DNA of 42,420 nucleotides from Candidatus Woesearchaeota archaeon UBA153. Its GTDB lineage: Archaea; Nanobdellota; Nanobdellia; Woesearchaeales; UBA525. Location: the NCBI GenBank assembly GCA_002503705.1, contig DASH01000036.1:1-42420 (forward strand), in the 5' to 3' direction. Below the pieces are notes generated by a model. That model had not been told where the DNA came from. It saw nothing but the letters and a program-made list of their open reading frames with translations, and did not search any database. Below are positions 21,676 through 29,391 of this stretch, piece by piece; the first letter of the stretch is position 1; the number at the start of each line of letters is the position of its first letter. The position numbers and the translations under genes are program-made.

Positions 21676-22367
21676 GGTCTCACCTTGAAGCCGAGACAGT
21701 CGATCGCGACGGTGACGATGCCGGTCTCGGTAGGGAACGCTTGCGAAGCCGCGACGAGGACGCCGATCCCTTCTTCCGGGTCGGAATCATACACGCCGAC
21801 GCCTTTGCCGAACGAGAACGAGCGTTCATCGCTCGTCGCGGTGAACGTGAACTCGTCGAACTGACAGTTCATCCGAAAATAGAGGGTGGTGCGTTCGAAG
21901 AACGCCTTGCACGCCGCGTTCGGGAACGACGCGGACTCGCGGAAGAGCTTGCCGAATTCCGGTTTCTGCCGGTTCATGAACGAGAACTCGTTCTTCGTGA
22001 GGAGGCTGACGCACGCGTCGTCCGCGAGGATGACGGGGAGGAGCTCTTGGAACGTCAACGCCACTGCAGGGACGTCGATGTTCGCCTCCGCCATCAACGC
22101 TTGGCGTTCCGCGTCGGTGAGGCGGTCGAGCGGCTCGTCCGCGCGCATCGAGAGGTACGTGCGGAGCATCATGCCCGCGTTCAGATTCCCGAAGCCTTGC
22201 TCGAACGTCGCTTTGTCTTCCGTCTCTTTGACGAAGTCGCGGGCGGCGAAGAAGAACAGGCCGAAGATGACGGCTGCGGCGAGGGCGAGGACGATCCAGA
22301 CCGCGAACTCTTCGATGAAGAACGCGTCGCCCTTCCGAGACTTCCCGAGCGTGCGGACTCGTCTCAT
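21672..22367 (-). CDS. Pilin-like exported protein, 231 aa
   Basis: The leader SRKG is followed by DAFFIEEFAVWIVLALAAAV, the layout of archaeal type IV pilin-like precursors: basic leader ending in Gly, then a hydrophobic helix with Glu near its start. The exported domain (about 45-231) contains four scattered cysteines and is not recognised. It overlaps both neighbours by four bases, between another pilin-like gene and the M23-transglycosylase gene, so the three are translated together. Confidence 0.82.
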   Translation of the reverse strand: MRRVRTLGKSRKGDAFFIEEFAVWIVLALAAAVIFGLFFFAARDFVKETEDKATFEQGFGNLNAGMMLRTYLSMRADEPLDRLTDAERQALMAEANIDVPAVALTFQELLPVILADDACVSLLTKNEFSFMNRQKPEFGKLFRESASFPNAACKAFFERTTLYFRMNCQFDEFTFTATSDERSFSFGKGVGVYDSDPEEGIGVLVAASQAFPTETGIVTVAIDCLGFKVRP

Positions 22368-22942
22368 GTGCGTTTCACCAGTTCGATGACGAGCCAGCCC
22401 GGCTTCGGCGGCTCGTCCGCCGTCGTCATGATGAGGACTGAGTAAGTGAACGTGAAGTCGATGCCGCCGCCCGGACCGTCCACGTTCGCTTGCGCGAGCG
22501 GCAAGTAACTCGCGGGACCGCCCGAGCCGTCGCGAGGCCAGAGGAACGACCGGAAGGGTTTCTGAACCGTCCGGTCAGCGTACGTCTCGTACAGGGTGAA
22601 CCGTCCACCCCAGAAGTTCTTGTCGTCGAACCCTTCGTTGTACGCGTCGAGCGCGACTTTTTCCGTGAACCGGTTCACGTCGATGACGCTAGGGAGGACT
22701 CTGCCAGTCTCGGGTTCGCGCGCGGAGAACCCTGACGGCCCGGTGACGAACCTCGTCGCGACGAGCTTCGCCTCCAGCTCTTCGGTTGACGTCTGCGCGC
22801 CCGTGAAAAAACCGACTTGTACGGCGAGGAGGAACGCCAAGAGCGCGATGACGATGATGCGCAGCACGTACGTGAACAATTCCGCTTGGCCGTGGCGGCC
22901 GTACGCAGTCAGCAGGGTTCCGAACCCCGTTCGCACGCTCAT
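22364..22942 (-). CDS. Pilin-like exported protein, 192 aa
   Basis: The leader ends GRHG, followed by QAELFTYVLRIIVIALLAFL; Gln after Gly and Glu at +3 match class III archaeal signal peptides. The exported domain has no cysteine and is not recognised. It overlaps the 322-residue gene upstream and the 231-residue gene downstream by four bases each. Confidence 0.82.
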   Translation of the reverse strand: MSVRTGFGTLLTAYGRHGQAELFTYVLRIIVIALLAFLLAVQVGFFTGAQTSTEELEAKLVATRFVTGPSGFSAREPETGRVLPSVIDVNRFTEKVALDAYNEGFDDKNFWGGRFTLYETYADRTVQKPFRSFLWPRDGSGGPASYLPLAQANVDGPGGGIDFTFTYSVLIMTTADEPPKPGWLVIELVKRT

Positions 22943-23907
22943 TCAAGTACCACCTCGAGGGTCTGCGCGAGCGCGGTCGCGACCTTCTCCGGCGTCAAGC
23001 CGGGCGGCAACTGGCCGGGGTGCGTCAACGTGACGGTGACTCTGCGTTCGGTGTTCGGAGCGCCGGGGGCTGACACGGGGTTCTGAGCGCTGGGGGCAGC
23101 ACTGCTCGCCGCACCAGCAACCCCGCTCGTGGTGGTTGAACCCTGCGTTCCGTACCCTGTCGTCGGTATCAAGAGTTTCCGGCTCAACAGGCAAGTGAGG
23201 ATGCTCGCGAGCTGCGCGTCGCCCTCTCCGGCGAGTCCGAGCGCCTCTCCCGGCACTGCTCGGAACGTGATGAATACCACGGGATTCGCCGACGGTCGGA
23301 ACGCGTCCTCCACTATTTTGGTCGCTTCCGTCAAGAGAGGGGAGTTCCCTTCCACTTTGAGGAGCGTCTCCATGCGTCGCGGCCGCTCGCCGAGGAGGTT
23401 GCACGGCGTGCTCTCATCAGCAGTCTCGGCGACGGTGATGGTTCGTTTCGAGGTGAGGCGGCCCGTGGAGTCTTCCACCTGCTTGGTCGCGAGCGTGTAG
23501 ACGAGTATTTGCGGGTTGAGCAACGTCGACTCGGCGACGGTGATTCCTTGCAGAGAGGGGTCGACCGAGAGGTCTTGGCCGTACCGTTTCCGCACCCTCC
23601 ACCGCGGCTCTTCCGCCTCCTCATCTTTCGGCGGCCCCTCCTTCGACGGTCGTAACGCGAGGTACTTGCTCGCGTAGTGCTGGTCGAAGGCGAGTTCAAA
23701 GCTGAGCTTGTCGTACGGCAACGTCACGTCGCCCCGGGCCGCGTGGAGCGTCTCGACGACGAGACCTTGGTCTTTCGCGTAGTACTGGAGGAAGAAGTTG
23801 GTGTTGTCGACTCTCGAGACGATGAGGAAGAGGACGAGCACGCCCACGATGAAGAGGAAGGACTGCTTGAGGAAGTCCCAAATCAAGTCGAACAGGTTGA
23901 GCGCCAC
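22939..23907 (-). CDS. Single-helix membrane protein heading the wall-enzyme operon, 322 aa
   Basis: The N-terminus VALNLFDLIWDFLKQSFLFI continues into a membrane helix (about 13-33), without a pilin-type Gly site. The exterior part has beta-rich segments (ITVAESTLLNPQILVYTLAT, RTITVAETADESTPCNLLGE), a Ser/Ala/Pro linker (about 255-285) and a final domain (RRVTVTLTHPGQLPPG). The family is not recognised. GTG 23907 lies 29 bases from the TATA centre and is predicted leaderless; a longer upstream frame crosses the promoter. Confidence 0.78.
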   Translation of the reverse strand: MALNLFDLIWDFLKQSFLFIVGVLVLFLIVSRVDNTNFFLQYYAKDQGLVVETLHAARGDVTLPYDKLSFELAFDQHYASKYLALRPSKEGPPKDEEAEEPRWRVRKRYGQDLSVDPSLQGITVAESTLLNPQILVYTLATKQVEDSTGRLTSKRTITVAETADESTPCNLLGERPRRMETLLKVEGNSPLLTEATKIVEDAFRPSANPVVFITFRAVPGEALGLAGEGDAQLASILTCLLSRKLLIPTTGYGTQGSTTTSGVAGAASSAAPSAQNPVSAPGAPNTERRVTVTLTHPGQLPPGLTPEKVATALAQTLEVVLE

Positions 23908-23931
23908 ACCGACGCAACAACCGCAGTCGGC

Positions 23932-23941
23932 CTTTAAATAG
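23932..23941 (-). promoter_or_regulatory. TATA-box promoter of the wall-enzyme operon
   Basis: On the minus strand ACTATTTAAA is centred about 29 bases upstream of GTG 23907. The TTTAAA core is symmetric, so the box could also drive plus-strand transcription into the RNA at 23985-24111. Confidence 0.55.
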
Positions 23942-23984
23942 TTATTTCCTGCGGCACCGACGAGAAGAGGAAAGACGCGAACAG

Positions 23985-24111
23985 CGCCGGTACCGTCCAT
24001 CGGGTGAGCGTGCATCCGACAAACAAGCAGAGTGCCGAGGGGGACCTGCCCCCCACGGGGATACGGCACCGGCAGAACAACAAGCGAAACGCGAACAGGA
24101 CGGTACCAGCG
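23985..24111 (-). ncRNA. Structured RNA family X, copy 2 (127 bp)
   Basis: The closing stem is GGTACCGTCC (23989-23998) with GGACGGTACC (24098-24107), extended after one mismatch by CGC/GCG. An inner GTGCCG/CGGCAC stem carries GGGGG-ACCTG-CCCCC and a following CGGGG. Core and length match the element at 8102-8227, while the stems differ in sequence but keep pairing, the signature of conserved RNA structure. On the minus strand it begins 28 bases after the stop of the pilin-like gene at 24140. The plus strand has a possible promoter, so the transcribed strand is not settled. Confidence 0.6.
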
Positions 24112-24139
24112 TCGAAAGAGGAGAGAAAAAGGGGAAAGT

Positions 24140-24850
24140 CTACGTCGTCGCGGTCCCGCCTTGCCGTGTCAACTGCATATCGATCTTGACCGTCGCCCCG
24201 GTCGTCCTCTTCACGATCTCGACGACGGGGAAGGTCTCTTGCTCGAGGCTCGCTTTCTGGGTGAAGTCGAACGTGACGGCAGTCACGCCATCGGGGAGGT
24301 TGAACGAGCGGCACTTGTACGGGTTGGACAAGACCGCTTTCGCCTCTTCCGACGGCGCGTCATCCTTCAGCGTCTCCTTGGAGAAGCACAAGCACGGCTT
24401 GCCGACGCACTCCTTGTCGATATCCTGAGGTGTGAGACCGAGCGTGTTGTAATTCGGCGGCGTCACCGCCGCCCCGAAGGTGTAGTCGCGCCACGCGGGG
24501 AACTGCGTGGAGATCACGCCGTCGGTCCCCACCGCCCACATCGTGCCTTTATAGTCTTCACGGCCTTGAAGCGTGTTCCCGCCGGACTTCATCCAGAGCT
24601 TGTACGTGAACCGGAACGCTATCCGGTCAGTGCCGTCAGGGGACGGGGAGCGTTGGATCGCGCTGTTCAGGTTGTCCGCGACGAGTTCGAACGAGCGCAA
24701 TGCCTGCTTGTCAGGACCGAAGAAGACCTGGTAGAGCTTCGCGGCGAAGATGAAGACGAGCACGAGGAGGACGAAGATGACGAACGCCTCGAGGAGCGTC
24801 GTCAGGCTGACCTCCATACTGCCTCGGCGGGAACGACGCAGACAACGCAT
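24140..24850 (-). CDS. Pilin-like exported protein, 236 aa
   Basis: The leader SRRG is followed by SMEVSLTTLLEAFVIFVLLV, with Glu at +3 and a long hydrophobic helix. The exported domain (about 45-236) has a Cys cluster (ECVGKPCLCF, and YKCRSF) that could form two disulphides. Not recognised as a family. It is the last gene of an operon of five pilin-like genes starting at 27970 and begins six bases after the preceding stop. Confidence 0.82.
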   Translation of the reverse strand: MRCLRRSRRGSMEVSLTTLLEAFVIFVLLVLVFIFAAKLYQVFFGPDKQALRSFELVADNLNSAIQRSPSPDGTDRIAFRFTYKLWMKSGGNTLQGREDYKGTMWAVGTDGVISTQFPAWRDYTFGAAVTPPNYNTLGLTPQDIDKECVGKPCLCFSKETLKDDAPSEEAKAVLSNPYKCRSFNLPDGVTAVTFDFTQKASLEQETFPVVEIVKRTTGATVKIDMQLTRQGGTATT

Positions 24851-24856
24851 GAGAGT

Positions 24857-25573
24857 TCACTTCACGATCTTGAGGACGTTCGGATACTCGACAGTTGTAC
24901 CATCCACGGTGAGGATGACCGACCATCCGGCTTCGACAAACCCGACTTCTTTCTGCAACTCCGTTGGAGTGACCCTGTCGACGAGGAGGACCCCGCGAGG
25001 GATGGGCCAGGAGGGAATGGCGAGGTCCGCGCAAGTCTTCTCTGCTGGATGGGAGAACTCTTTTTGCGTAGCACCTTTAATAGTAATCTTGCAGCTTTTG
25101 TCGCTCTCTTTCGGAACGTAGATGATTGAGAACGGCTGTTTCAGCTTGATTGGTCCGAGGCTGTTCACCGGTTCGCTCTTCGACGACGTATCCGGCGGAG
25201 AAAGTTTCAAGTCGTGAGCCAGCGTGTTCACGATGACGCTGCCGGGGGTGAACCACTCTTTCGGCTCTTCGAGGATGCAACACGTCAAGCCCTCGTCGCA
25301 CGTATACCGGAATGTTACTCGCCACCCGGATCGGCTGTTGCACGCGAACGAGTTCAAACACTCGCCTTGGGCGCCCGTGGGACTTTGGCAGGCGGTCGCT
25401 GCAGAGAAGGCGATATCGCCACGATTGAAATATTTAATCGTGACTGATAAAAGCATATAGAGTACGGCGAGGAGGAGAATGGTGAAAATGATTATTTCTA
25501 ACAACGATAACGATCCTCGACGGTCGCGACAAATCACACGGTTCACATCGCCTTTCCGGTTCATCGTTCGCAT
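24857..25573 (-). CDS. Pilin-like exported protein with cysteine module, 238 aa
   Basis: The cleavage-type site is DRRG followed by SLSLLEIIIFTILLLAVLYM, with Glu five to six residues after Gly as in true type IV pilins. After the helix comes a module GECLNSFACN ... YTCDEGLTCC that is shared with the three genes upstream. The rest is beta-rich. ATG 25573 lies six bases after the preceding stop; ATG 25564 is possible. Confidence 0.82.
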   Translation of the reverse strand: MRTMNRKGDVNRVICRDRRGSLSLLEIIIFTILLLAVLYMLLSVTIKYFNRGDIAFSAATACQSPTGAQGECLNSFACNSRSGWRVTFRYTCDEGLTCCILEEPKEWFTPGSVIVNTLAHDLKLSPPDTSSKSEPVNSLGPIKLKQPFSIIYVPKESDKSCKITIKGATQKEFSHPAEKTCADLAIPSWPIPRGVLLVDRVTPTELQKEVGFVEAGWSVILTVDGTTVEYPNVLKIVK

Positions 25574-25579
25574 CGGGAG

Positions 25580-27406
25580 TCACTTGTTCTGGTGCTGTCC
25601 ATACTCTGCCAAAAGGAGCGCCAAGACCTCTTGGCTGCTGAACAGGAGCTTGCTCGTCACGGCGCTGTTCCCCGCGTTGTCCGTCGCGCGGACGCAGATG
25701 ACGCGGATATCGCGGCTGAGATAGTTGTACTTGTTGTTGTCGCTGTTGTGCGCGATCCACAAGCCGGTGTCTGGGTTGGGGCAGCCGCCGAACGTCGGCG
25801 CGAGCATGCCGCCCGTCGCCACGTCGGCGAGGAAGAGGAGAGGGTCGGTGATGAACGCGATGCTGAACGGTCGGTCCTTGCAACCGCTCACGTACTTCTC
25901 ATTCGAGCCCGCGTCGGCGCATTTCATGTCGAGCACGCCTTCAAAGCTGTTCCAGCTGAGGTCGATGACGGGCGGCGTCCGGTCGATGGCCAACGGGAGC
26001 GCGACGTTGTCGCTCAAGCCGAGGCTGACGAACACGCCGTTCGGCGTCTCCGCCTTGACGCAGACGTAGTTGCCGCTCTCCTGCTCGTCTTTGACGATGA
26101 ACCGCCAGCGTTGCTCCGTCGTCCCGTACTTCGTCAGGTTCGCGATTGGGTTGAAGCCGATGGCATCTTTATTGCAACCAAATGCGTTTCCAACGTACGC
26201 GACGGAGAACTTCTCCGGTTGGCACGTGATGTCCTTGCACGCGATCTCCACCATCTTCTCCTTCGACAGCCCTGAAGACGGGCCGCGGACGAGGAACCTC
26301 GGGTCGGGCGCGACGTAGAACGTGTACGACGCGACCGTCGCACGATACCCTTGCGCGCCTTTCGTCCCGAGGCTCGTCGAGACGTTGAGCGTGTACGGGA
26401 TGCCGGGCGGGACGTCGGCCGGGACAGTGATGGTGAATGTCTTCTTCAACGGGTTCGACGCGAAACAGTTGTTGCTCTCGCCCGTAACGGGGAACTTCAC
26501 ATTCTTGAATATGTTCTTGTCGGCAGGTGCGGGAGTGGTTCCCGGCGGTCCGTCCCCTTTGATCTCGCAGTTCACCAATGGTTCGTTGATGGTGATGACG
26601 AGGTTGTGCGTGCCCTGCGTGATGGGCGTGAACGCGTTCTGCGCGACACTCTTCCCGTCGAGGGCGACGGTGATGCGCGGCGTCCGGTCGGGGACTTTCA
26701 CGTTGATCGTGTGCACGTACGAATCGCACAGGTCGGGATTATTCTTATATTCGCACTTGTTATAGTCGAGGACGACGAGAGAGAGCTTGTAGGAGGCGCC
26801 GAGATTTTTTGGTATTGACGCCAAGAGGTCGTACGTCTGACTCTTGCACTCTTTCGGGATTTGTGGAGAGGGCGGTCCTGTTGTTGAAGACGTGACGGCG
26901 TCGAAATCGATTGTTTTCGAGTCAGACGTAGCATACCAGACTCCCGCTTCACCAGTCTTTTCGATCTGCCAGTAGCACTGCTTCCCCTTCGCCGAATTAG
27001 CGATCAGGAGAGGGAGTTTGCCGGTGGCGATCTTTCCCGGGGATTCAATCTTCAGCGTGAGCGTCGCGCCGTTCCCGAGAAGCTTCTTGCTCTGGTCGTA
27101 GATACGGATGTCGCCGCCGCGGACCACGTTGTTGCCGAGGCCGAGAGGCAGACAGCACGTCCCGCCGCCCGCCTCGCCCTTGCCGAAGTACTCCTTGCAG
27201 TACGTGTCGCCCTTCCACTCGTGCTCGTACCCGTCACCGCACGACTGCATGCATTCGCCGTCGCACGCGTACGCGGACGTCAACGCCTGCGCGGTCTTCT
27301 TAATCCAAGGAAAGCCGATGACAATCAAGAAGATGAGCAGCAAGACGATGACGATAAGCGCAGTAAGGCTGAGCTCGACGCCGCGTCGAAAACGAGTGGT
27401 GGTCAT
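25580..27406 (-). CDS. Large pilin-like surface protein with cysteine module, 608 aa
   Basis: The leader TRFRRG is followed by VELSLTALIVIVLLLIFLIV. The cysteine module follows (CDGECMQSCGDG ... YCKEYF ... GTCC, about 45-85). The rest consists of several beta-sandwich-like segments with scattered cysteines, ending near DIRVICVRATDNAGNSAVTS, a typical Ig-like closing strand, so it is probably an extended adhesin or minor pilin tip. ATG 27406 has GGAGG about eight bases upstream; a longer frame to 27532 has no support. Confidence 0.85.
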   Translation of the reverse strand: MTTTRFRRGVELSLTALIVIVLLLIFLIVIGFPWIKKTAQALTSAYACDGECMQSCGDGYEHEWKGDTYCKEYFGKGEAGGGTCCLPLGLGNNVVRGGDIRIYDQSKKLLGNGATLTLKIESPGKIATGKLPLLIANSAKGKQCYWQIEKTGEAGVWYATSDSKTIDFDAVTSSTTGPPSPQIPKECKSQTYDLLASIPKNLGASYKLSLVVLDYNKCEYKNNPDLCDSYVHTINVKVPDRTPRITVALDGKSVAQNAFTPITQGTHNLVITINEPLVNCEIKGDGPPGTTPAPADKNIFKNVKFPVTGESNNCFASNPLKKTFTITVPADVPPGIPYTLNVSTSLGTKGAQGYRATVASYTFYVAPDPRFLVRGPSSGLSKEKMVEIACKDITCQPEKFSVAYVGNAFGCNKDAIGFNPIANLTKYGTTEQRWRFIVKDEQESGNYVCVKAETPNGVFVSLGLSDNVALPLAIDRTPPVIDLSWNSFEGVLDMKCADAGSNEKYVSGCKDRPFSIAFITDPLLFLADVATGGMLAPTFGGCPNPDTGLWIAHNSDNNKYNYLSRDIRVICVRATDNAGNSAVTSKLLFSSQEVLALLLAEYGQHQNK

Positions 27407-27431
27407 TGCGGGGCCTCCATCAGGGATGGCC

Positions 27432-27689
27432 TCAGCCCGTCTCGGTAGAAAGGCAGCACTTCTCGCCGTCGTTGCAACCTTTAGTGAAGAATGTGCTGCC
27501 GGAAGTTCCCAGAGGGCATGCGTCGTTGACACCGACGCATGAGCCGCCTTTCGCCTGGCAAGCGCCGATATCGTTATTCGCGCGCCCCGCGTTCGTCGAG
27601 ACGATGTAGATGATGATGGCGAGGACGATGAGCCCGAGGACGATCAGGATGATGAGGTTCAGGCTCATCTCCATGCCGCGACGGTTCAC
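27432..27689 (-). CDS. Small pilin-like protein with cysteine module, 85 aa
   Basis: MNRRG is followed by MEMSLNLIILIVLGLIVLAI, then a 50-residue exterior domain made only of the cysteine module (GGSCVGVNDACPLG ... KGCNDGEKCC, five cysteines). The size and layout suit a major filament subunit. The start overlaps the preceding stop by four bases. It is closely similar in layout to the next gene upstream, a likely paralogue. Confidence 0.85.
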   Translation of the reverse strand: MNRRGMEMSLNLIILIVLGLIVLAIIIYIVSTNAGRANNDIGACQAKGGSCVGVNDACPLGTSGSTFFTKGCNDGEKCCLSTETG

Positions 27690-27970
27690 GAGTCATCACC
27701 AGTACCGACGAACGGCTTGGCGCAGCAGTACTGGCCGCCCTTGCAGTCTTTCGTCCCTAAAGATTGATAGCCTTCACCGATGTCGGCGCACGTCTCGCCG
27801 TCGCCGAGTTCATAACAGGAACCGCCGCTGCTCGTACACCCCGTGCCCGTCGTCACGTTAATCCCGCCTTTCGTGACGAGGATGACGAGGATGACGAGAA
27901 CGATGACGGCGATCGCCGCGATGATGATGAGATTCATGGAGAGCTCGACGCCTTTCTTGCCGGAAACCAC
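27686..27970 (-). CDS. Small pilin-like protein with cysteine module, 94 aa
   Basis: The leader VSGKKG is followed by VELSMNLIIIAAIAVIVLVI; the exterior is GCTSSGGSCYELGDGETCAD ... KDCKGGQYCC, six cysteines. It heads the five-gene operon: the TATA box (28016-28027) predicts a leader of about 25 bases with GAGGTGGT before GTG 27970. Paralogue of the following gene. Confidence 0.85.
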   Translation of the reverse strand: MVSGKKGVELSMNLIIIAAIAVIVLVILVILVTKGGINVTTGTGCTSSGGSCYELGDGETCADIGEGYQSLGTKDCKGGQYCCAKPFVGTGDDS

Positions 27971-28015
27971 TGAGGACCACCTCTCGAAACCGTTACTGGT
28001 GCTCCTGAGAAAGTT

Positions 28016-28027
28016 CCTTTATAAAGG
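28016..28027 (-). promoter_or_regulatory. TATA-box promoter of the small-pilin operon
   Basis: CCTTTATAAAGG is a perfect palindrome; on the minus strand it is preceded by GCGCAA, giving CAACCTTTATA-type context as at other promoters here. Confidence 0.6.
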
Positions 28028-28056
28028 TTGCGCAAGGTTTCAACGAGAAGGCGACT

Positions 28057-28248
28057 TCACGGGTTGCCGGCGAGCCCGGAGGCCGTGCTCGTGTTCAACG
28101 CGTTACCCGGTGTGGAGAACTGCAACCAACCACTCTTCAGCAACAAGGCGACCATGAGGATGATTGTTGCGATGATAACTATTTCAACGATGAGGGGGAG
28201 GCCGAAGAGACCACGACGATTCAAAAGAGACGAACGGCGTCGCACCAT
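28057..28248 (-). CDS. Small pilin-like protein, 63 aa
   Basis: LLNRRG is followed by LFGLPLIVEIVIIATIILMV and a short exterior tail of about 25 residues without cysteine. The start codon overlaps the stop of the 49-residue gene (TAATG), so translation is coupled; GGGTGGG upstream may assist. Such a short exterior domain suggests a minor or core filament subunit. Confidence 0.75.
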   Translation of the reverse strand: MVRRRSSLLNRRGLFGLPLIVEIVIIATIILMVALLLKSGWLQFSTPGNALNTSTASGLAGNP

Positions 28249-28397
28249 TAAACCCACCCTTGAAACGCGAAAAACTCTAAAATACGCGGTAAAACCCATC
28301 GCACCATCAAGATGAGAATGAAAAGTAAGAGGACTGCGATAATCGCGTTCTTCACTGTGAACACTTGACCTTGGCGACGAAAGGCGGTACGGGTCAT
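28248..28397 (-). CDS. Very small pilin-like membrane protein, 49 aa
   Basis: This short frame reads MTRTAFRRQG, then QVFTVKNAIIAVLLLFILIL and a tail MVRWVLPRILEFFAFQGWV-like ending in Trp-Val. Gly-Gln at the cleavage-type position matches its neighbours. ATG 28397 is two bases from the predicted transcription start of the TATA box at 28421-28431, and the gene is coupled to the next by TAATG overlap. Coding is supported by promoter position and coupling, not by length. Confidence 0.75.
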   Translation of the reverse strand: MTRTAFRRQGQVFTVKNAIIAVLLLFILILMVRWVLPRILEFFAFQGWV

Positions 28398-28420
28398 AAG
28401 AAGATGACCTTACGAACACC

Positions 28421-28431
28421 ATATTTATACT
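28421..28431 (-). promoter_or_regulatory. TATA-box promoter of the 49-aa/63-aa pair
   Basis: On the minus strand AGTATAAATAT is centred 28 bases upstream of ATG 28397, predicting a leaderless mRNA. Confidence 0.65.
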
Positions 28432-28443
28432 TTCCGATAGCTG

Positions 28444-29391
28444 CTAGACGTCGATGGGGTCTCCCGGGCTTGCTTGGTTCGCGGCCGTGCAGTGGAGGCT
28501 GGTGAACGCGTCCGCGTCGTTCGGGATGAGGACGATGGTGTTAATCCACTCAGGAATCTTCACGTCGCCGTTGAAGTACTCGAGGAGACCGCCGCTCGTC
28601 GCGCCGGCGACGAGGCCGACCGCGCCGATGACGACGGCACCAACGCCACCAGTGCCGACGATGAAGACTGCGGCCGCGGCGCCGCCCACCGCGCCGAGCG
28701 CTCCGCCGATTCCCGCGCTCTTCCCGATCTCTTTCACGTTGTACCGGACGTTTCTTGAGAAGTGGTCCCTGAGGGCTTGCGTCGACTTCCCTTTCGCGTA
28801 CACGAAGAGGACGACGTACTCTTGGTCGGTCGCCAAGAGCGTCGGCGACCCCGGGTTTTCGACAGGGACCGTCGTGCTCTCACCCGCGAATTCCGACTCG
28901 CGAACTGTCAAGTAGTGCGCGTACGTCACCGAAGTCCTCGGCGCTTTCTCCGTCGACAAGTAGCGGTCGAAGTCGCGCAAGCCGTCCCCGCCTTGCAGGT
29001 CAAGGAAGACGCATGGGTTGCAGTACACGCCGTCTTTCGTGAAGAGCTCGCCGTTCGCGGCGCGCCAGCGCTCGCTGCAGAACCGGAGGGCTTCGGCGAA
29101 CTCGCGCTTCGCGGCGTCCTCATTCGCGCCGTCAACAGTGACGTGTTTCGGCGAGCACGTGATCGAGCTGTTCAGCTCGCCAGCGCTCGCGTACGTGACT
29201 TTCGACGCCGTCGCGATACTCGTCCGGCACCGTTGCTCGTCCGGCACGTCTTTCGTCTGGTTGAAGATTGTATTGTACAGGACGACGATGACGAGGAGGA
29301 GGACGACCGCGATCGCGGCGCCGACGAGGAAGTCGAACCCGCCGTTGTCGTCGTCAGACTGCCCTTTCCGGTTGCGCAACAAAGCTCTCAT
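28444..29391 (-). CDS. Pilin-like protein with a glycine-zipper membrane hairpin, 315 aa
   Basis: RNRKGQSDDD carries a Gly-Gln site, and the helix follows a few residues later (FDFLVGAAIAVVLLLVIVVL). The exterior domain has six cysteines. At about 230-280 lies a second hydrophobic region of some 45 residues with repeated small residues (GIGGALGAVGGAAAAVFIVG, GGVGAVVIGAVGLVAGATSG): a glycine-zipper hairpin as in membrane-inserting toxins and channels. It could insert into a second membrane. ATG 29391 overlaps the upstream stop by four bases. Confidence 0.83.
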   Translation of the reverse strand: MRALLRNRKGQSDDDNGGFDFLVGAAIAVVLLLVIVVLYNTIFNQTKDVPDEQRCRTSIATASKVTYASAGELNSSITCSPKHVTVDGANEDAAKREFAEALRFCSERWRAANGELFTKDGVYCNPCVFLDLQGGDGLRDFDRYLSTEKAPRTSVTYAHYLTVRESEFAGESTTVPVENPGSPTLLATDQEYVVLFVYAKGKSTQALRDHFSRNVRYNVKEIGKSAGIGGALGAVGGAAAAVFIVGTGGVGAVVIGAVGLVAGATSGGLLEYFNGDVKIPEWINTIVLIPNDADAFTSLHCTAANQASPGDPIDV

